DNA of 64,000 bases from Opisthocomus hoazin (GCF_030867145.1 NC_134454.1:48605830-48669829); one strand, 5' to 3'. Shown: positions 38,146-52,200, counted from the first letter of the stretch. The notes: generated by a model not told the origin, from the sequence alone. Translations and numbers: made by a program.

Positions 38146-39408
38146 CCAGCAAAAATGCGAGGCTTAACAATAAACACGTCGGGATCCAAAAGTGCATCTT
38201 GCAATACTGGATCATGTTACAGTTGATGTCAAAGCTAACACATTGTTAATCTAGTAAAAGTACACTGTAATTTGTCAGAGTATGACTGTCTTGCCAGCCC
38301 TAATATTTTATTTAATAATTTTGAATTACAAAAATAAGGCATGAATTTCAACTGGTATTTAATCTAAGTTAACCAGTGGAAAACAAAATCGAAGAGCTCG
38401 GGAGTATTTTGAAAGCATCACTAAGCCTCCTGTCTCAGCTGTAGGTCTCAAGAGTCTGCTAAAATAAAAACATGTACAGAGTGAATCTGTACCTGTGATA
38501 GTCTGTTTCCATGCTGATGTTTTGTGTTTTCATGCTATCCATTGAAAAGATTCTGTTTCTATTTTTGTGAATGCAAGTAAAAAAATGAGTACAGTGATAC
38601 TAATTCTTTGTTACCTCTGGATATCGCCCATAGGATTTCAGAGGTATTTGGACAATACAGGGTATGTCTCTCAGCCTGAGAGTTTTCTGCACTGTATCAG
38701 AAGAGAAATAACAGTGTTCAGATTCATACCTACCATGCTCTTCCAAAACAAGAAACTGTACTTGCCAGCAAAGCTACAAAATATTCTTGTTATTTTTCTA
38801 CAGTGTTCAAGATTTAGTTCTTGTCATGTGCACTCTAATGTCCTCTTTTAAATTATAGACAAACTGCATTTCATTGAAAGTGTATGGTTTCAAAAAGATT
38901 TCAATTTCCAGGTACTTTGAGTATTCCACAAGTGTCTTAACCCTTGTAAAAATGTGTATCTTTGAATCTTCTGTTGCACGCATTTTGCAGCTAAGATAAG
39001 GATCCCAAATGGACCACATCAAGTCTGGAAGTGTGATGCAGCCTCATAATTCATACACACAGTTTTGAAAATAGATTGAAAGGCACTCCTTGTAACTGTG
39101 CTGGGCATGAACTCACATGTGGAAGCACAGAAATTACTTCTGAAATTGTAACTTTTATTGCCTAGCTCATTTTGGTTGGCTCCTTCTTTAAGGTGCTCTT
39201 CCCATTTTTATCTTCATAAGGAGTCCCAAGTGTTTTTCTGTATCTATAAGGCAGGCAGTGTCTTCAAGAAAACAAACACATAAACCAACTTTTTAACGTT
39301 TAAAAAATATTTTACAGTAAAATATAAGCATTCTTAGACATATTTCATTTTATCCTATATGCAGAAGTCTATTACTTATTTTCAGTGCAAGGAATGGTCT
39401 TTTTATTT
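38144..39408. other. Gene-free spacer
   Basis: AT-rich, with no recognisable repeats or domains. Nothing to report. Confidence 0.5.
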
Positions 39409-39619
39409 GTGGTGAAACACTGGAACGGGTTGCCCAGAGAGGTGGTAGATGCCCCACCCCTGGAAATGTTCAAGGTCAGGTTTGGCGGGGCTCTGAGCGA
39501 CCTGATCTAGTTGAAGATGTCCCTGCTCATTGCAGGGCATATGGGCTAGATGACCTTTGGAGGTCCCTTCCAACTCGAACTATTCTACGATTCTGATTCT
39601 ATGATTTTATGATTCTATT
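39409..39619 (+). mobile_element. CR1 LINE, 3' fragment (ATTCTATG subfamily)
   Basis: Starts at 'gtggtgaaacactggaacgg' and ends in diverged ATTCTATG-type units at about 39619. Only the last codons of the RT frame and the 3' UTR are present. Confidence 0.92.
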
Positions 39620-40929
39620 TTGTGAGCAGTATAATTTAATAAAAAGATTAAATGTTTCATTATTTTTTAATACCCTCTTCTCACATTTTAGAAGCTACTT
39701 TTTTAATTCAAATGTTTCTTCTCTGTCTGGAGGCTCAAGATAACCTTCAGCACAGATGTAATATGGAGTTTCCCTAATGTCCCATTTCTTAGAAGCATCT
39801 GTGGTACGATTAGCTTCTTAGTCAACCAATGGTTTCTTAATGAATAAAACAGACACCGTTATAGGTTTCATGGGTAGAAAGGCAGAAGGAACTTGCCACA
39901 TCACTTTGAAGTTTTCAAGTGTTTTTTCCTTACTGATGCAGCTGAGCAGCTGCAGTTTTCTTAAGAGATTGTTCAAATGAAATAATTTATTTTTATTGCA
40001 CATTCCAGCATAATACACCATGGAATAGGTTTACCCCCTAAAAACATACTTTGGGCTAAGGTACTTGCGATGTTGAAAGGGCAAACAAATTGTGATGATG
40101 ATTGCACTTGATTTGTTGAAATATTACATCCTTAGCACTGCGTGTGACAACGCAAACAGAATAGCTCCACTGTTTCCTAAAGATTCACTGTGTATGTGGT
40201 CATCCATTAACTGGAAAAAAGCTCAGTCCAGATTTGCAGCCAATGTACTTATTTAAATTAAAAACTAAATGTAATTACTAGCTAGAATAATAAGAGGTAT
40301 ATGGTCCACTCCTCATGACCAGCATCACATCCCTACCAAGAGGCCAAAAACCCCTACATATTATTGGTATGGATGTACAGGAATTGATCTATGTGTTACT
40401 GGTACAGATGTACAGAAAGTCAAAGTGCATTTCAAACCACCCCACAGAGAGACATGTAGTGTTGCCATGAAAAGATGTTATTTACTGATCAGCTGTAATG
40501 TGTGCAAGCATGGGACTTTGTTAATAATGAAGCCAACGCCAGCTCTAGTGAAAGGCTGTCAGCTACATGTTTAATTGAACAAGCGCCGAGAAGGGACTTT
40601 CAGACATCAGCTAATTTCATCAGGGGTAATATCAAGCCATACGTAGATGAATTCTCTTCCTTCCAAAACATGAGGATAACACCAGACACATCTTGAAATG
40701 GGGAACTGGTGTTTTAGATTCACTGTAAGAAAATGGCAGCCTGGTGTGGGGTTCTACCTAATTTATACACAATTTAATTAATTTTTTTCTGCTCTATTCT
40801 CCCTCTCTACTCTTGTTAAGATGTTCAAACAGCAAAAGTTAACAAGTAGCAAATATTAGATATTCCTGAAAGACAATTATAACAAGGTAAAAGTAATTTA
40901 ATCTGTGTAACTATGTTAGTAGGGATTAA
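39620..40929. other. Gene-free spacer with a possible conserved block
   Basis: Holds a diverged 20-bp direct repeat (40361-40380 and 40396-40415, three mismatches). About 40490-40700 is repeat-free with a 64-codon ORF of no known family; it reads more like conserved noncoding DNA than like a gene. Confidence 0.45.
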
Positions 40930-41205
40930 TTGGTGGAGATTAGACAGACTAGCATCTTCAGCCTAAAAAAAGAGATGTCTGAATGAGATATTGATGAAGT
41001 TGTAGTTGCTGTGGAAAAAGTAAACTGAGAATGGCTATTCATTACTTCCCACACTACCAGACCTGTGAACATAGCAGGTAGCAGATATAGAACCCCTCAC
41101 AACCTTCTTTACATAGTGCATAACTAAGATGTGGACCCCTCTGCCACAGTACATGGTACCGCCCAAAAGAATATGAACCCTTTCAAAAAGGAATCAGATT
41201 ACCGT
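40930..41205 (+). mobile_element. Ancient CR1/L3-like LINE fragment
   Basis: Blocks match, in order, the old reptilian CR1 pattern: 'atcttcagcctaaaaaaagaga', 'gtggaaaaagtaaactgag', 'tattcattacttcccaca', 'agcaggtagcagatatag', 'atgtggacccctctgccaca' and 'ccctttcaaaaaggaatcag'. It is far more diverged than the CR1 copy 170 bases downstream and is therefore a separate, older insertion. Confidence 0.6.
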
Positions 41206-41375
41206 TACGGGCCAATGCAGAGCAACCGCTGGCCACGGAGGCTGGGAAGACCGATTCAGAAGAGCATCGTCCTGCACGTGCTCTTCTCCTGATCTGCTCC
41301 CCCAAGCATTGCAGAGCTAGATGTCTCCAACATCTAGCATTATGACCTCTGTGGGAATCACTTGACAACCTGTGA

Positions 41376-41594
41376 AGAACATGAGGAAGAACTTCTTCAC
41401 TCTGAGGGTGATGGAGCACTGGAACAGGTTGCCCAGGGAGGTTGTGGAGTCTCCTTCTCTGGAGATATTCAAGACCCACATGGACAAGGTCCTGTGCAGC
41501 CTGCTGTAGGTGAGCCTGCTTTGGCAAGGGTGTTGGACTAGATGACCCACAGGGTCTTCAAACCCCTACCATTCTGTGATTCTGTGATTCTGTG
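41376..41594 (+). mobile_element. CR1 LINE, 3' fragment (ATTCTGTG subfamily)
   Basis: Begins at 'gaacatgaggaagaacttc' and ends with three perfect ATTCTGTG units (41571-41594). It contains only the last about 45 codons of the RT frame plus the 3' UTR. Confidence 0.95.
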
Positions 41595-43186
41595 AAGAGA
41601 TTACCACAAAGCTAATGCAACAAGTGCCACTGAGCTCTCTGAATCCAGTCCCGGTAGTTTGGTTCAGCTTGAAGAGATTATGGCAAATGGATATAACCTG
41701 GAAATACACTTACTCTGATTTAATAAGCTGTGCTTGGCAGTGATTGGGAAGAATCTTTGCATTCCCTTGTCTGACTCTTGACATATTCTAGCACAAACCT
41801 TTTTTGATATTTTCTAAATTGAGAAAGATTTCCGGTGAGCGAGCTCTGATTATGCAATATCAGTGCAGAAGTTTGACTTGCGCTTCCCCATGCATGTGTT
41901 GGTGTTCAGGTTGGAGGCTGTGTCTGTGGAGCGGGAAACTGGCAGCATGGAGGGGGTGTAAGGACTCATTGCAGTAGTTGTATAAAAACAGGGGAGATCA
42001 TTAAATAACTCTCCAGAGAAAAGACTGCCTACTTTATCCTAGAAGCTCTTACGGAAGTTAGACTGCCAAGAACACAGCTATTCAGTAGTCAGTCCTCAAG
42101 ACCACCATCACGGTTAAAAGCCCTGGCAATATTTGCATATGTAGCATTTAAAAATGTATTTGCTAATTCTTTCTGTTTATTTTCACACAATCTCAGTAAG
42201 ACAATTCTCAGATACTATTTGGGACAAATCATGAAAGTTAATGAAAGAACGGAAGATGAAAGAGCACTAAACTACACAGCAGTACCAATATAAAAATAAA
42301 GTAAAGCAGCTGTTCAAGGAGCTAATTCAGGATAGTCAAAATAAAAGGATTTCACATGAAAAATTATTCAATGTCTGAACAGATGACAAATCTCAGATTT
42401 TCTTTGTGGGCTGTTCAAAGGATGGGTCACCTCTGCAAAGCATTCTGCGATCTGCATTGTAGTTCCATGGCTATTCCCTGGCCTGCTAAAAAAATTTCTG
42501 GTCCTTTCATTCATAAAGGAAATAAACATAGTAAAAGCCCAGAGAAAGCTGTAAAATATAATCAGAAGATAGTGTGTGTACCAAGACCCTTAGGACGTTC
42601 CGATCAAAGAACACCAATAGTTGCATATGCCATTTCCCTGAGGCCCAGTGTCTATATAATAATCCCTACCTTTTTTACCAGGCAATAACTCATTGTTAAC
42701 TGAACACTAAACCTGCAGTGATAATAGTCTGGACTAGAGTCAATGTTAGTCTGTTGAAGGTATGAATCACTCCAAGTATTGACTCCTCCACAATATGGAC
42801 AATAAGACTAATTCGCTGCCACTAGCTTCCATGACACAGCTGCTCTCAGGGCACTGGAGGAGCTGGACATGAGTCCTCCTGAAGTCAGTCATGAAATTAC
42901 CTTAAATGCTGTTCTGATCAGGATTAACTAGATTTCCCCTCATCCACTCTTTGGTCTTCACCTTAGGGGAGCATGCCACACAAAGTAGCTATTTCCTGAA
43001 ATATGATTAAGGAGGAAGTAAATGGAGAGGTGGCAAAATGAAAGCACCTCTTGTTTGGAGAGAGATCCAGGGAAAGGACATAGTGCATCTAACTTAGTGA
43101 GTAATGACTTCTAAAAATTAGGCACATGCGCCCAGGTGAGTGCTGCATCAATCAGAATTCACCATACGTACTCCCATTCTGGTCAA
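41595..43186. other. Gene-free spacer
   Basis: Mostly AT-rich. The ORF at 42356-42688 (110 codons) shows no domain. I recognise no RNA gene or repeat. Confidence 0.5.
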
Positions 43187-43267
43187 CAGAATCACAGAAT
43201 CACAGAATGGTAGGGGTTGGAAGGGACCTCTGTGGGTCATCTAGTCCAACCCCCCTGCCAAAGCAGG
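43187..43267 (-). mobile_element. CR1 LINE, 80-bp 3' end fragment
   Basis: Antisense CR1 3' UTR with three ATTCTGTG units. It breaks off just after 'cctgccaaagcagg'. The flanking sequence is unrelated, so this is an extreme 5' truncation. Confidence 0.93.
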
Positions 43268-46200
43268 GATGCCCTCAAAGAGAGGTTCAAGAGACCCAGA
43301 GGCTGAGCGGGTGGGCAGCAGAATAGTCCACAGGAAGTGCTGACAGCAAATGGGTGCTTAAACACGCAGGCGCCTCTTAGATGTCCTACTTCAACATGCA
43401 CAGTATTCACCTCGTCTAAAAGCACAGAGTCCATACATTGAGGCACAAACTGATCCAGACTTCAAAAATAGCATGTCTGTTTCTAGTGTGTTGCCCTCTT
43501 TGTATGATGGCATATTGGCATGAGCAACCAGCCAAGAAGAGAGATGATGGGCTGTCGGGCTTCTGAAACCACACTGGATGAAAACCCTGCAGTTCTGACC
43601 TACTAAGAACACGGGTGCTACCAGGGGCTTCAGGGAAGGTCGTTGCCACCTTCCCTGTCGAAGTTGTACCATCACACAGAGAGAAATGCCAGACTAACCA
43701 GGCCAGAGAAACAGCCAACAAGAAGGAGCATGGTCCTGTCTCCCAGCTCCTGGGCAAACTTTTTAACCACCAGGCTATTGTGAAAAAGGCCCTACTGCAA
43801 TCATAGCAATATTTCTGAGCAAGAATGACCAGAGGTGTTCTCCTCTGAAGCCGATTGTCAGAGGTTATCATATACTACAAGCTCAGGTGCCCCCGAGCAC
43901 ATATTGGGTGCAAGTTCTACTCTAGTTTGTAATGTTTTTTTAAATGGGAGCAAGGTGATACATGCTGGAGTCTGGATTTAGGCATATTAGGAAAACATGT
44001 CCAGCACAGGAAGGTAGGTGGCGGTTGCGGAGAAGGAGCCCTAGCACACAGATGGGACTGATGTGCCTAATCCTGCCAAGGTCTTAGTTCAAGCACTGAA
44101 ACAAATACTGTGGGTGCTACCTGGCACACAGAGAAGATACCCCAGGTGCCTCCCAAACGAATTGCTCACGAGCTTCCGAAGAGCTAAGTCCTCCAAAATG
44201 TCAGATGGTTGTTACACACCCACACACAGGCAGAAACAGGGCCCCCGCACTGGAAAACAGTGTGAATCTTCTCTGCCTTCCAGGGGTGTGTAGACCAGGC
44301 CCTGAAGAAAAAAATATTTGTAATTTGTCCAAACAACAACATAGTAAACATTCTTTTTGCCAAAGGTAACATTTGGCTATGAGTATAACAAGCTCGTAAA
44401 TTAAACTTCCCCTGGCAATGCAAAATTATGCGTTACTTATGCCTCTAGTTGATCTGACTTCCTACTGAATATGTCAAAGACTAATTAAGTACAAAGGGAG
44501 GCCCTAATCTGGCAAATGCTGATGCAAGGATGATTCCATTCATTTCATTGTTGCAAAAATTTGGTGTGAGTGGGAAGCAACGTAGGGCAAATGTGGGCAG
44601 AAGTCTTCTTAGATAGTAGTCGAGGTATTCTGTTTGCAATGGACTTATCTCAGTGTCTTTCTTTTAAGTTTTAAGAAAAATGGTTCTTGCTTTCAGCTTC
44701 ATTAATGAGACTTCACTTAAGCGAATGTTTTTTGAGCATACCTTACTTCTGGCTCCTGGCCAGCCCTAAAAGCAGTTGCGGTCTCTTCACAGAAATACAG
44801 ATCTTCACAAAAAATAAAACTTTTCAGCTTGTAGTTCCCCAGTGGCCGCCTCTCCAGCCAAATCACCCTTGGAAACATATTTTAAACCATTTGAGCAGGG
44901 AAAAATATTTGGAACTCTGCCTGTTTTGCTAAGGCTCAGCATCAAATTACACAGACAGAGCTTCTGGTTTTTTTTTAAATATTTTATGTCTATACTATTT
45001 TAAAGTACATGGAAAGTAGTATTTTTTTAAATAAAATAAAGCTTACTGGCGCCAGTATTACATCAGTGACTGTAACCATTGTGTGCATTGTATCCTTGGT
45101 AAGGATTTCTCAATCTTAGTGCAACTGACTCAGGACACCAGGCTAGATGCAGCAGGAGATGTGAACGCAGTTAAGTTCTTCCCTGAGTTCTTTAGGAAAA
45201 CAACAGCACTATTACTATTTGATTTATGCCTCTCAGGTGATGTATGCCACATCCTTCATCTTTTAATGGAGAGTATGACTGAAAACTGGGATCTAAGCCC
45301 AGTTTCATGTCAGAACATTTTTTTTTCATTAGCAAATAAGAGTCAGAAACTTGCAACACTTACTAAGACAAATAAGCATCAGTTTGGTCTGCAGCTTAGT
45401 GAACATAGATGGAGACGAAGGGGCCAAGTCCTTAACTGGTGCAAAATGACAAAGGTCCACAACTTAAAGGGACTTCAGGGGACCTCAAATCAATTTATGC
45501 TTGCGGAGGATCCGTCGCAAGACATCTGCCTATGCGTATGTAGGCTACCTGTACATGTGTTATAATTGTGTGACATCTTGTGCTGCAGGGCATTTGATAA
45601 AGAAATAACCAATCAATTTATCACAAATCTATGACTGCGTCACCTGCCCATTAATCTGTCTGCCCGATTCAGTCTGGCATTCCTGGCTCTTAAGCTGCTT
45701 CAAACAGCACCATTTATATTTTAAAGCCAACCTGCCATGGAAGTATTTCCTCCCTCCCCCCACCAAAGAAGTGGAATTTCCTCAGAAATTATAACTTCAT
45801 GAGGTCCAGGACAGGCAACATCAATTCTGAAAATAATGAAATTGTCCGGTTTTAAAGCTGTACGTATGCATTATTCTAGTCAATGAAACAAGAAGAACTT
45901 CATCTTCCCAGCAGACCAACTCACTGAAATGCAGAGAGTCTGAGATCTTGGGTTTTAAAACAGTGAATTTTTATTCAAGGAAGTGATCTTAAATTATTTT
46001 AGATATGTTCTAAAAGTACTAGTTTTAATCTTTCTTTTCCTTATGGCAGTCAAGGCACTTTGTTTAACAGGCCAAGAGACACAAGGAACAGTCTCCTGAA
46101 AATGTTTTTCAAAGTTCCAAAGAGTTTTAGCACAGTTTTTTATAGAACATACATGGCAGGAATAGCAAATCCCAAACTTATGCTAATGAAACTGAGCTGC

Positions 46201-49200
46201 CACAGACTGTACATGTCTCCTTCTACGTTCTTAAACACCTATGTCAAAGGATTATTCAGGCTGGAAAGTCAAGCTCTCAAGAACTAGGAATGAGAAGCTG
46301 CAAAATCCCCAATCTTAATGCCATTTGTCCAATCCATATCATATATGTCTCCACATAGCCACACAAACCTCCCCCTGATGCATCCAAACTGTGCTCCATT
46401 CAGTAAGCAGATGTTTATTTTTTATTTCTTTTCAGTCTTCCCATTTCTCACACGGGCCTCCAATTTATTAGACACGACGTACTTAAGCTCTGCATTGCAT
46501 GCACAAGTACTCACTCTCTCCTAGCTGCTGTAGGGATGCTTTCACCATGTATTTGCTAGACCACTTGCAGGTTCAGTGCTCTCTATTCCGGCCCTACAGC
46601 CTCGGAGTGTCAAGTACTGAAAAAGGAATACCAGGCTTGTCAAAAAAAAGTTGCTGGTGTTTGATTTTTTGGCATACCTAGAACCTGACTGCACACTGCA
46701 CTTATGGGACATCTGCAATCAGCCTCACTTTCTCCTGTGAACTCTCAGCCATTCTGCATACCTGTCTGCAGATGTGTTCCCTAGATGGGCAGGAAAATCT
46801 GTATCTAAGCGCTGTGCAAGAAGAGACTGACTCAAATGGTTGTCAAGCAGGAGATGTAGAGAAAAAATACAGCTGCTGAAGAAGCCCTCGTCTGCCTTAA
46901 TCAGGAAACTAACCCTTTTTTTACTGCAACTCCCTACCCAAAGGAGCCAAAGCAAGAACCAAAAGAACAAATTGAGAAAAAGAAAAGTACCCAGTGCTTG
47001 CTGGTCTGCTGTGGGCCATGCTCAGCAGAGAAGGGCTCTGTGGCAAAAGTGTCTGCTGCTTAATTCTTAAGTTTCTTCTGAATTACTTAAAAACACAAAA
47101 AAACCAAACCAAACCAAAACAAAACAAAACAAAAAAAAAAACATGGCCAAATATGTAAGGAGTGTTTTCCCCACCCAGCACCAGTAAGCAAAGGGCATAT
47201 CCTGGCATGAGGGCAACATGCCCTCTTCTTTATTTGCCACCAAATTCAAAGACGTGCTTCAAATTGTAGGATTGCAGAGTCAATTGAAAATAAATTAATT
47301 TAAACATGAATAGCATACTTTATTTTCTCTAAAGCCCCTCTAAATTCAACCTGAAGTAGATACCCAGAATGGAAAACTTTCAGCCTGTACAGTTAAAACA
47401 ATTTGGCAAACTTAGCTGCAACTATAAGAAGGGGCCTTATAATGGGAAACATACAGAAACTGTAGGTGTAGGTAACACATCTGCCTATGAAATGTGGAAA
47501 AGAAGATAGATGCTAAGTAGAACACCAGATTCTTGCTTTGCCCAGAGTGTGATCTGTATCTGTTTAATCGGAGCTTATTATTATGGCCCACCATCATTTT
47601 CTCGAATTCTTTTCACGTCCCACATTGACACTTTGCTACAGACCATGCGGAGAGAAAAAAATGCAATCGAACACTCTCTTGAGGAAATTTTTTATCTGTA
47701 TAAATGATAACAAAAGAGGAAAGAGGGACTGTGAAAGAAAAGGAGCAAGGGCTATGAATAAAGACACTGGCATGGCATGTGCGGTACATTTATTCTTTAA
47801 TGAGTGTGTTGTACACAAAGGAATACAATGGGAAAGTTGGAACAGGTTGTGCAAGTTGAAGGAGTGTACAGAGGGCATGGTAGATCTTGGAGTGACTGGA
47901 GAGGAATGAAAAGGAAAAAGGCTGAGGAACTCTGAAGCCAGGGGCTGGGGAAGCGAAGACTGACAAGTTGGACAGAAAATAGGTACCAAACTAGAACACG
48001 GCAACTAATCCTACTCCTCCCTCTCCTTCACTCCTCTCCCTCCCTTTCATCTCATCTCTGAGAGAAAGAACATGAAGTTTTATTGCATTCATTAATTTGT
48101 CTTCAGGAGTCATAAATTATGCTGAGATTTTTATCTGTCAAGTCTGTGCATGGATCTGGAATGCTAAAGCTGAGCCCCACTTTATGAGAACCTAAGTCAG
48201 CAGCATGCAGGGATTTCAGCTAACACAAGCTCTCCTTTTACATCACTTCTTTGTTCAGAAGGACAGACGGCAGGGTTCGGCATTTCTTCACTGCTTTGTT
48301 TCCTTGCTGTGAGGCTTGAGAACCAACCGAGGAATTCTTTGTGCAAATTCCTCCGCACCCAATCTGCTTCAAGGCAGAGAGAACTTTCTACCTCCTAGGT
48401 TAATTTGTTTCATAGACTCTCTTTGATAAATCAAGTATTTCTTTTCCACTGCTTCTTTTCAAACCCAAGTTCAGTAAATGCCCAGGAAAAACTAGCACAG
48501 TGTGTAAAAAAACCTCTCCAGTCACATTCTTTCTGGCCAAAAGGCAAACAATCAACTCATAGCCCACCTTTCTGAATCGAGCCTTTCTCCCTGCCTGGTT
48601 TTGCCTAGTCTAGGATTGAAACACAGAAATAACAAAGCCTCTGTCACCCTGTAGAGATTTTCTCCAAGGTAAGAATATCTTTTCTTTCCTAATTTTCTCC
48701 CACTGCTCCCAGTTCCACCTCTGGGTGCTACCCAAAATATCTTATTCTATACACTTGCACAGGTGTGCACAAAGCCTGAAAGTCCTGGTAATGGAATTCC
48801 ACTAACCCATGCTCCTTGGGGACTGCACAAACTGCAGAGTCCCTAAGAAAAGCTCACACTTCCAGTGCTTGCATATGAGGTTCTCTCCCTTCCCCTACAC
48901 ACACACTGCTGCTTCAAGAAGCTACACAGTCTCTGTTTTGCTGAGGCATGGTGTGTCCACACACGGTTCATGTGGAGCTTGTCTAGGTCACATTTAGCAA
49001 CTGCCTTGGCCACCCAAACTACTCCATACTAGCTAGTAAGATATTTATGTAGCTACAGACGCAAGACAACCATCTCTTCCTCTGCCTTTGTACTCAGCAC
49101 TCAGCAATCACACTGTGTATTTGATATCTCTGTGTCCTGCTATGTGCCTCTACATTATCTGGGGTCTTGCCTGGCCAGTTCTTATAGACAATGCAGAAGA

Positions 49201-52200
49201 CAGACAACAACTGATAGTGTGGGCCAGGGTTCAAACTCACAGTTTATGACATCCTGCAACCCATGTCTTTTTGGATGCCATTGTGTCCAGCCAACACAGC
49301 GAAAATGCTTCATTCCATGAAGATAGAAACTACACCTACATGGTGGCTACCATACACCTTTGTTTGTGCAAGCCAGCTCCTGTGCCAGCTGCCAAGCCAC
49401 TGTGCACAGTCCACCCAGGTAAGCACAGAAGCAAATCTCCTGTGGCCACACAGAAATGTATGGCTACTTCCATTTGCAAATCCAACATCTTGCTGGCAGT
49501 CTGAGGAGAACCAGTCTGACGTGGGAAGATGGGCTGTGAGGCTGTTGCTGTGAAGTGTTCATTAGCACTCCATTGCTATCTGATCTCACACCCTATCTCA
49601 TGTGGCTTGCCTATGCTTGGAAAGTTACTGAAGGCCAAGACCAGGTTATACCCACGTCTCTCTGCACTAGATGTTATGCAAGGACATCATATTCTTCATT
49701 GCTTCACCTTCTACCTGGCCTTTGTAGAGAAAGGTGTCCTTTCCCATTGCACTCCACAGAATGTTGGATGGCTGTCACAATCCACCAATTATGTTGGTGG
49801 CAATATCTCATTTCAAGGATTTCCTGATCCTTCAGTTCTCCCCAGATGCCAAGCAGAAGCAGTTCCTCTTGATGTCTCAGGGCAGGTGTAAAAAATGCAG
49901 TACTGTGATACAGGTGTAAACGGACTGATCCTGAGCAGGACTAGCACTTAAACAGGTAGATGATATACCATCGCCATGAAAAGAACAGTAGATGCTGGTG
50001 CATCCTGGTAAGGATGAAAAATAGAGGACTGCCAAAAGACCACTCAGAGCAGATGCACAAACATAGACATCTGCACACTGACTTAATACTCAGTAAACCA
50101 ATTGCACTTTTAAAATAGCAGTACAGAACATGCATTATCTCACCAGCAAATACATGCTAAAATATTGTCATGTAAATGGAGGTCACTTCAAATGAATCAT
50201 CCATTCCCTTCCACTACCTTGTAGGCAAGTCTTCAGCGTATGTTTTTCCAGACAGTTATTGGCAGTTCTATATTCCAATACTTAGCACTTTTAAAAAGGA
50301 CAGAAAATTGTTTTGGAAAAGGACCAAACATTGACTGTTAAAACTCAAACAAATGAATATGAGTCAGGAAACTAATCTTTTTTTATATATCTGAAATGAG
50401 AAATGAAATTTGATTTGGAAAACATTTTTATTAAAAGCTGTAGCTGTCTGTACTCTGAAACACCCTGGAGGTCTAAAGATGATACCAGTATATAAATATT
50501 CAGGGCTTCCTGAATATTTCTTTTCAGAAAAGACTTTTTTTTCCCTCTTACAATTTCTTTGACCTTTAAAAAACAGTCACTATTTGTAGCTTGATTTTTT
50601 CAAGATGTTCTCCGGTACATAAAGATGGCAGGGAATTCAATTTAAAAGTCAACTCATGAAACACCATATAATAGTCAGAAGATAGCATCGCTTTAGGCGA
50701 TATTTTATTAAGTGAACAGCCATTCAAAGCATTTTGGAGCATATTATGTCCTATTCAAAGGCATTCGCTTCCTTCAATGCTGCAGCAAAAGTATTTTACA
50801 AGAGAGATGATATTTGAACTATCCACAGGCATATGGACAAAATGCACAGCACTCAGCTGTAACAGAGATGAGTCTTGTTCTTGTTTTACAGAGGACTGTC
50901 AAAAGGATTGATACGTAAAAAAGGTCTTTCTTTTTTTTTTTTTTCTTTAAAGGGAACCAGACTTTCATGGGGTCCCATAGAACAGCTGCAAAAATACCTT
51001 CAGCCTGTCATCTGGAATTTCTGAAGGTGACTTGTGGACTTGTGGCTAATGAAACATTGCAAAATAGCACTCAGCATGTTGTAAAATACCCTCAACGGTT
51101 TATTAGCCTCTTACAGGACCAAAAATGAAAGGTGCCCCAAGCATGTTATTCTGTTATAATTATATAAAGCACAAAGTTAGAAAGAAACAACGTCAGAACA
51201 GAAGCAAACATAGGGAGTTTTCTCTACTACCTCAAAAGTGGATTACAAATGATTTGTGACATTGCAACATGATCGCTGGAGACCTGGGCTTCAATTAAGA
51301 ATTCTCGCTCATGAAAATCAGTACGCTTTCTCATGATTTACAACAAAGCAAGATTAAAATTCAGTCACCAAAAATTTTTTCCACTTGACCTTATCCAGCA
51401 CAAGAATTCATTCCTGAAACAGCACTAGTTCATTTCACAGAGAAGCCATCTGATAAGAGTAGCAGTGAGTAATAGATTACTTAGGGTTGAGAGCAAGGAG
51501 AGGGCACTGAAAGAACTATTCTTTCCAGAAGAAAACACAGTACGCATGATATGTCATACAGTCTTTTTGATATTTGTGTTTTTCTACCTTTACAAGACAA
51601 GATTTAGTAAAGTACAGGAAATTACGCTATTTCTAAATGAATGACCTTGTGCCCTACCTCTTAGATGAATAAAGAGGGAAGCTGTGTCCTCCTAGACAAC
51701 ACTACAGTTCAATAATTACACTTCTTCCGGGGGAAAAAAAATTATAGATTTGTCAAATGCAAAGCAGTTTTAATAATTTTTATTTACTGAATTTAGCTGT
51801 GTTTAATCTGTTCCAGTAAAAAGTTCTATGGCAGACAAAAATAACCTGGTGCTACACATGTGGAAAACAACCAAGAAAGCTTGCAGGGACATGATGAATG
51901 GCTTTACGTTCCTGGGGAAAGATTGACCCAAAGTGCAGCACAGTGCTTGCTGCTGTTGGTACCAATAGTTCTAGCAGCCACAACACAACTGTAACTGGCT
52001 TTTCACCATGTCGCCAGTGCAGAGAAGAGTTTCCCCCTTCTCACTGCTTCCAGTGCATGTTCCATGAACAAGGCCCATTTTTGTCAGATTTCCTTAGGGC
52101 CAAAGACCTGCTCCCCTGTATAAAAATCTTTCCTGACATAGATGGACCATATAGACAGACCGTTCCCCTTCAACCTTAATTCTGCCCAGTTTTTGCACTT

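Noticed and set aside
38046..38249. ORF encoding poly-Thr and poly-Asn
   Set aside because: Direct product of the TAC/TAA microsatellite, not a gene.
43416..43871. 151-codon minus-strand ORF
   Set aside because: No recognisable family. The region is slightly GC-rich, which lengthens random ORFs.
45083..45565. 160-codon ORF in AT-rich DNA
   Set aside because: Starts with GTG, shows no known domain, no splice or promoter context, and overlaps ordinary noncoding-looking sequence.
47636..48004. 122-codon minus-strand ORF rich in Ser, Pro and Leu
   Set aside because: Its composition follows from purine-rich DNA on the other strand, and no domain is seen.
51268..51300. MIR-like words 'ggagacctgggcttcaa'
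   Set aside because: The match is too short, and flanking MIR or tRNA-SINE features are missing.
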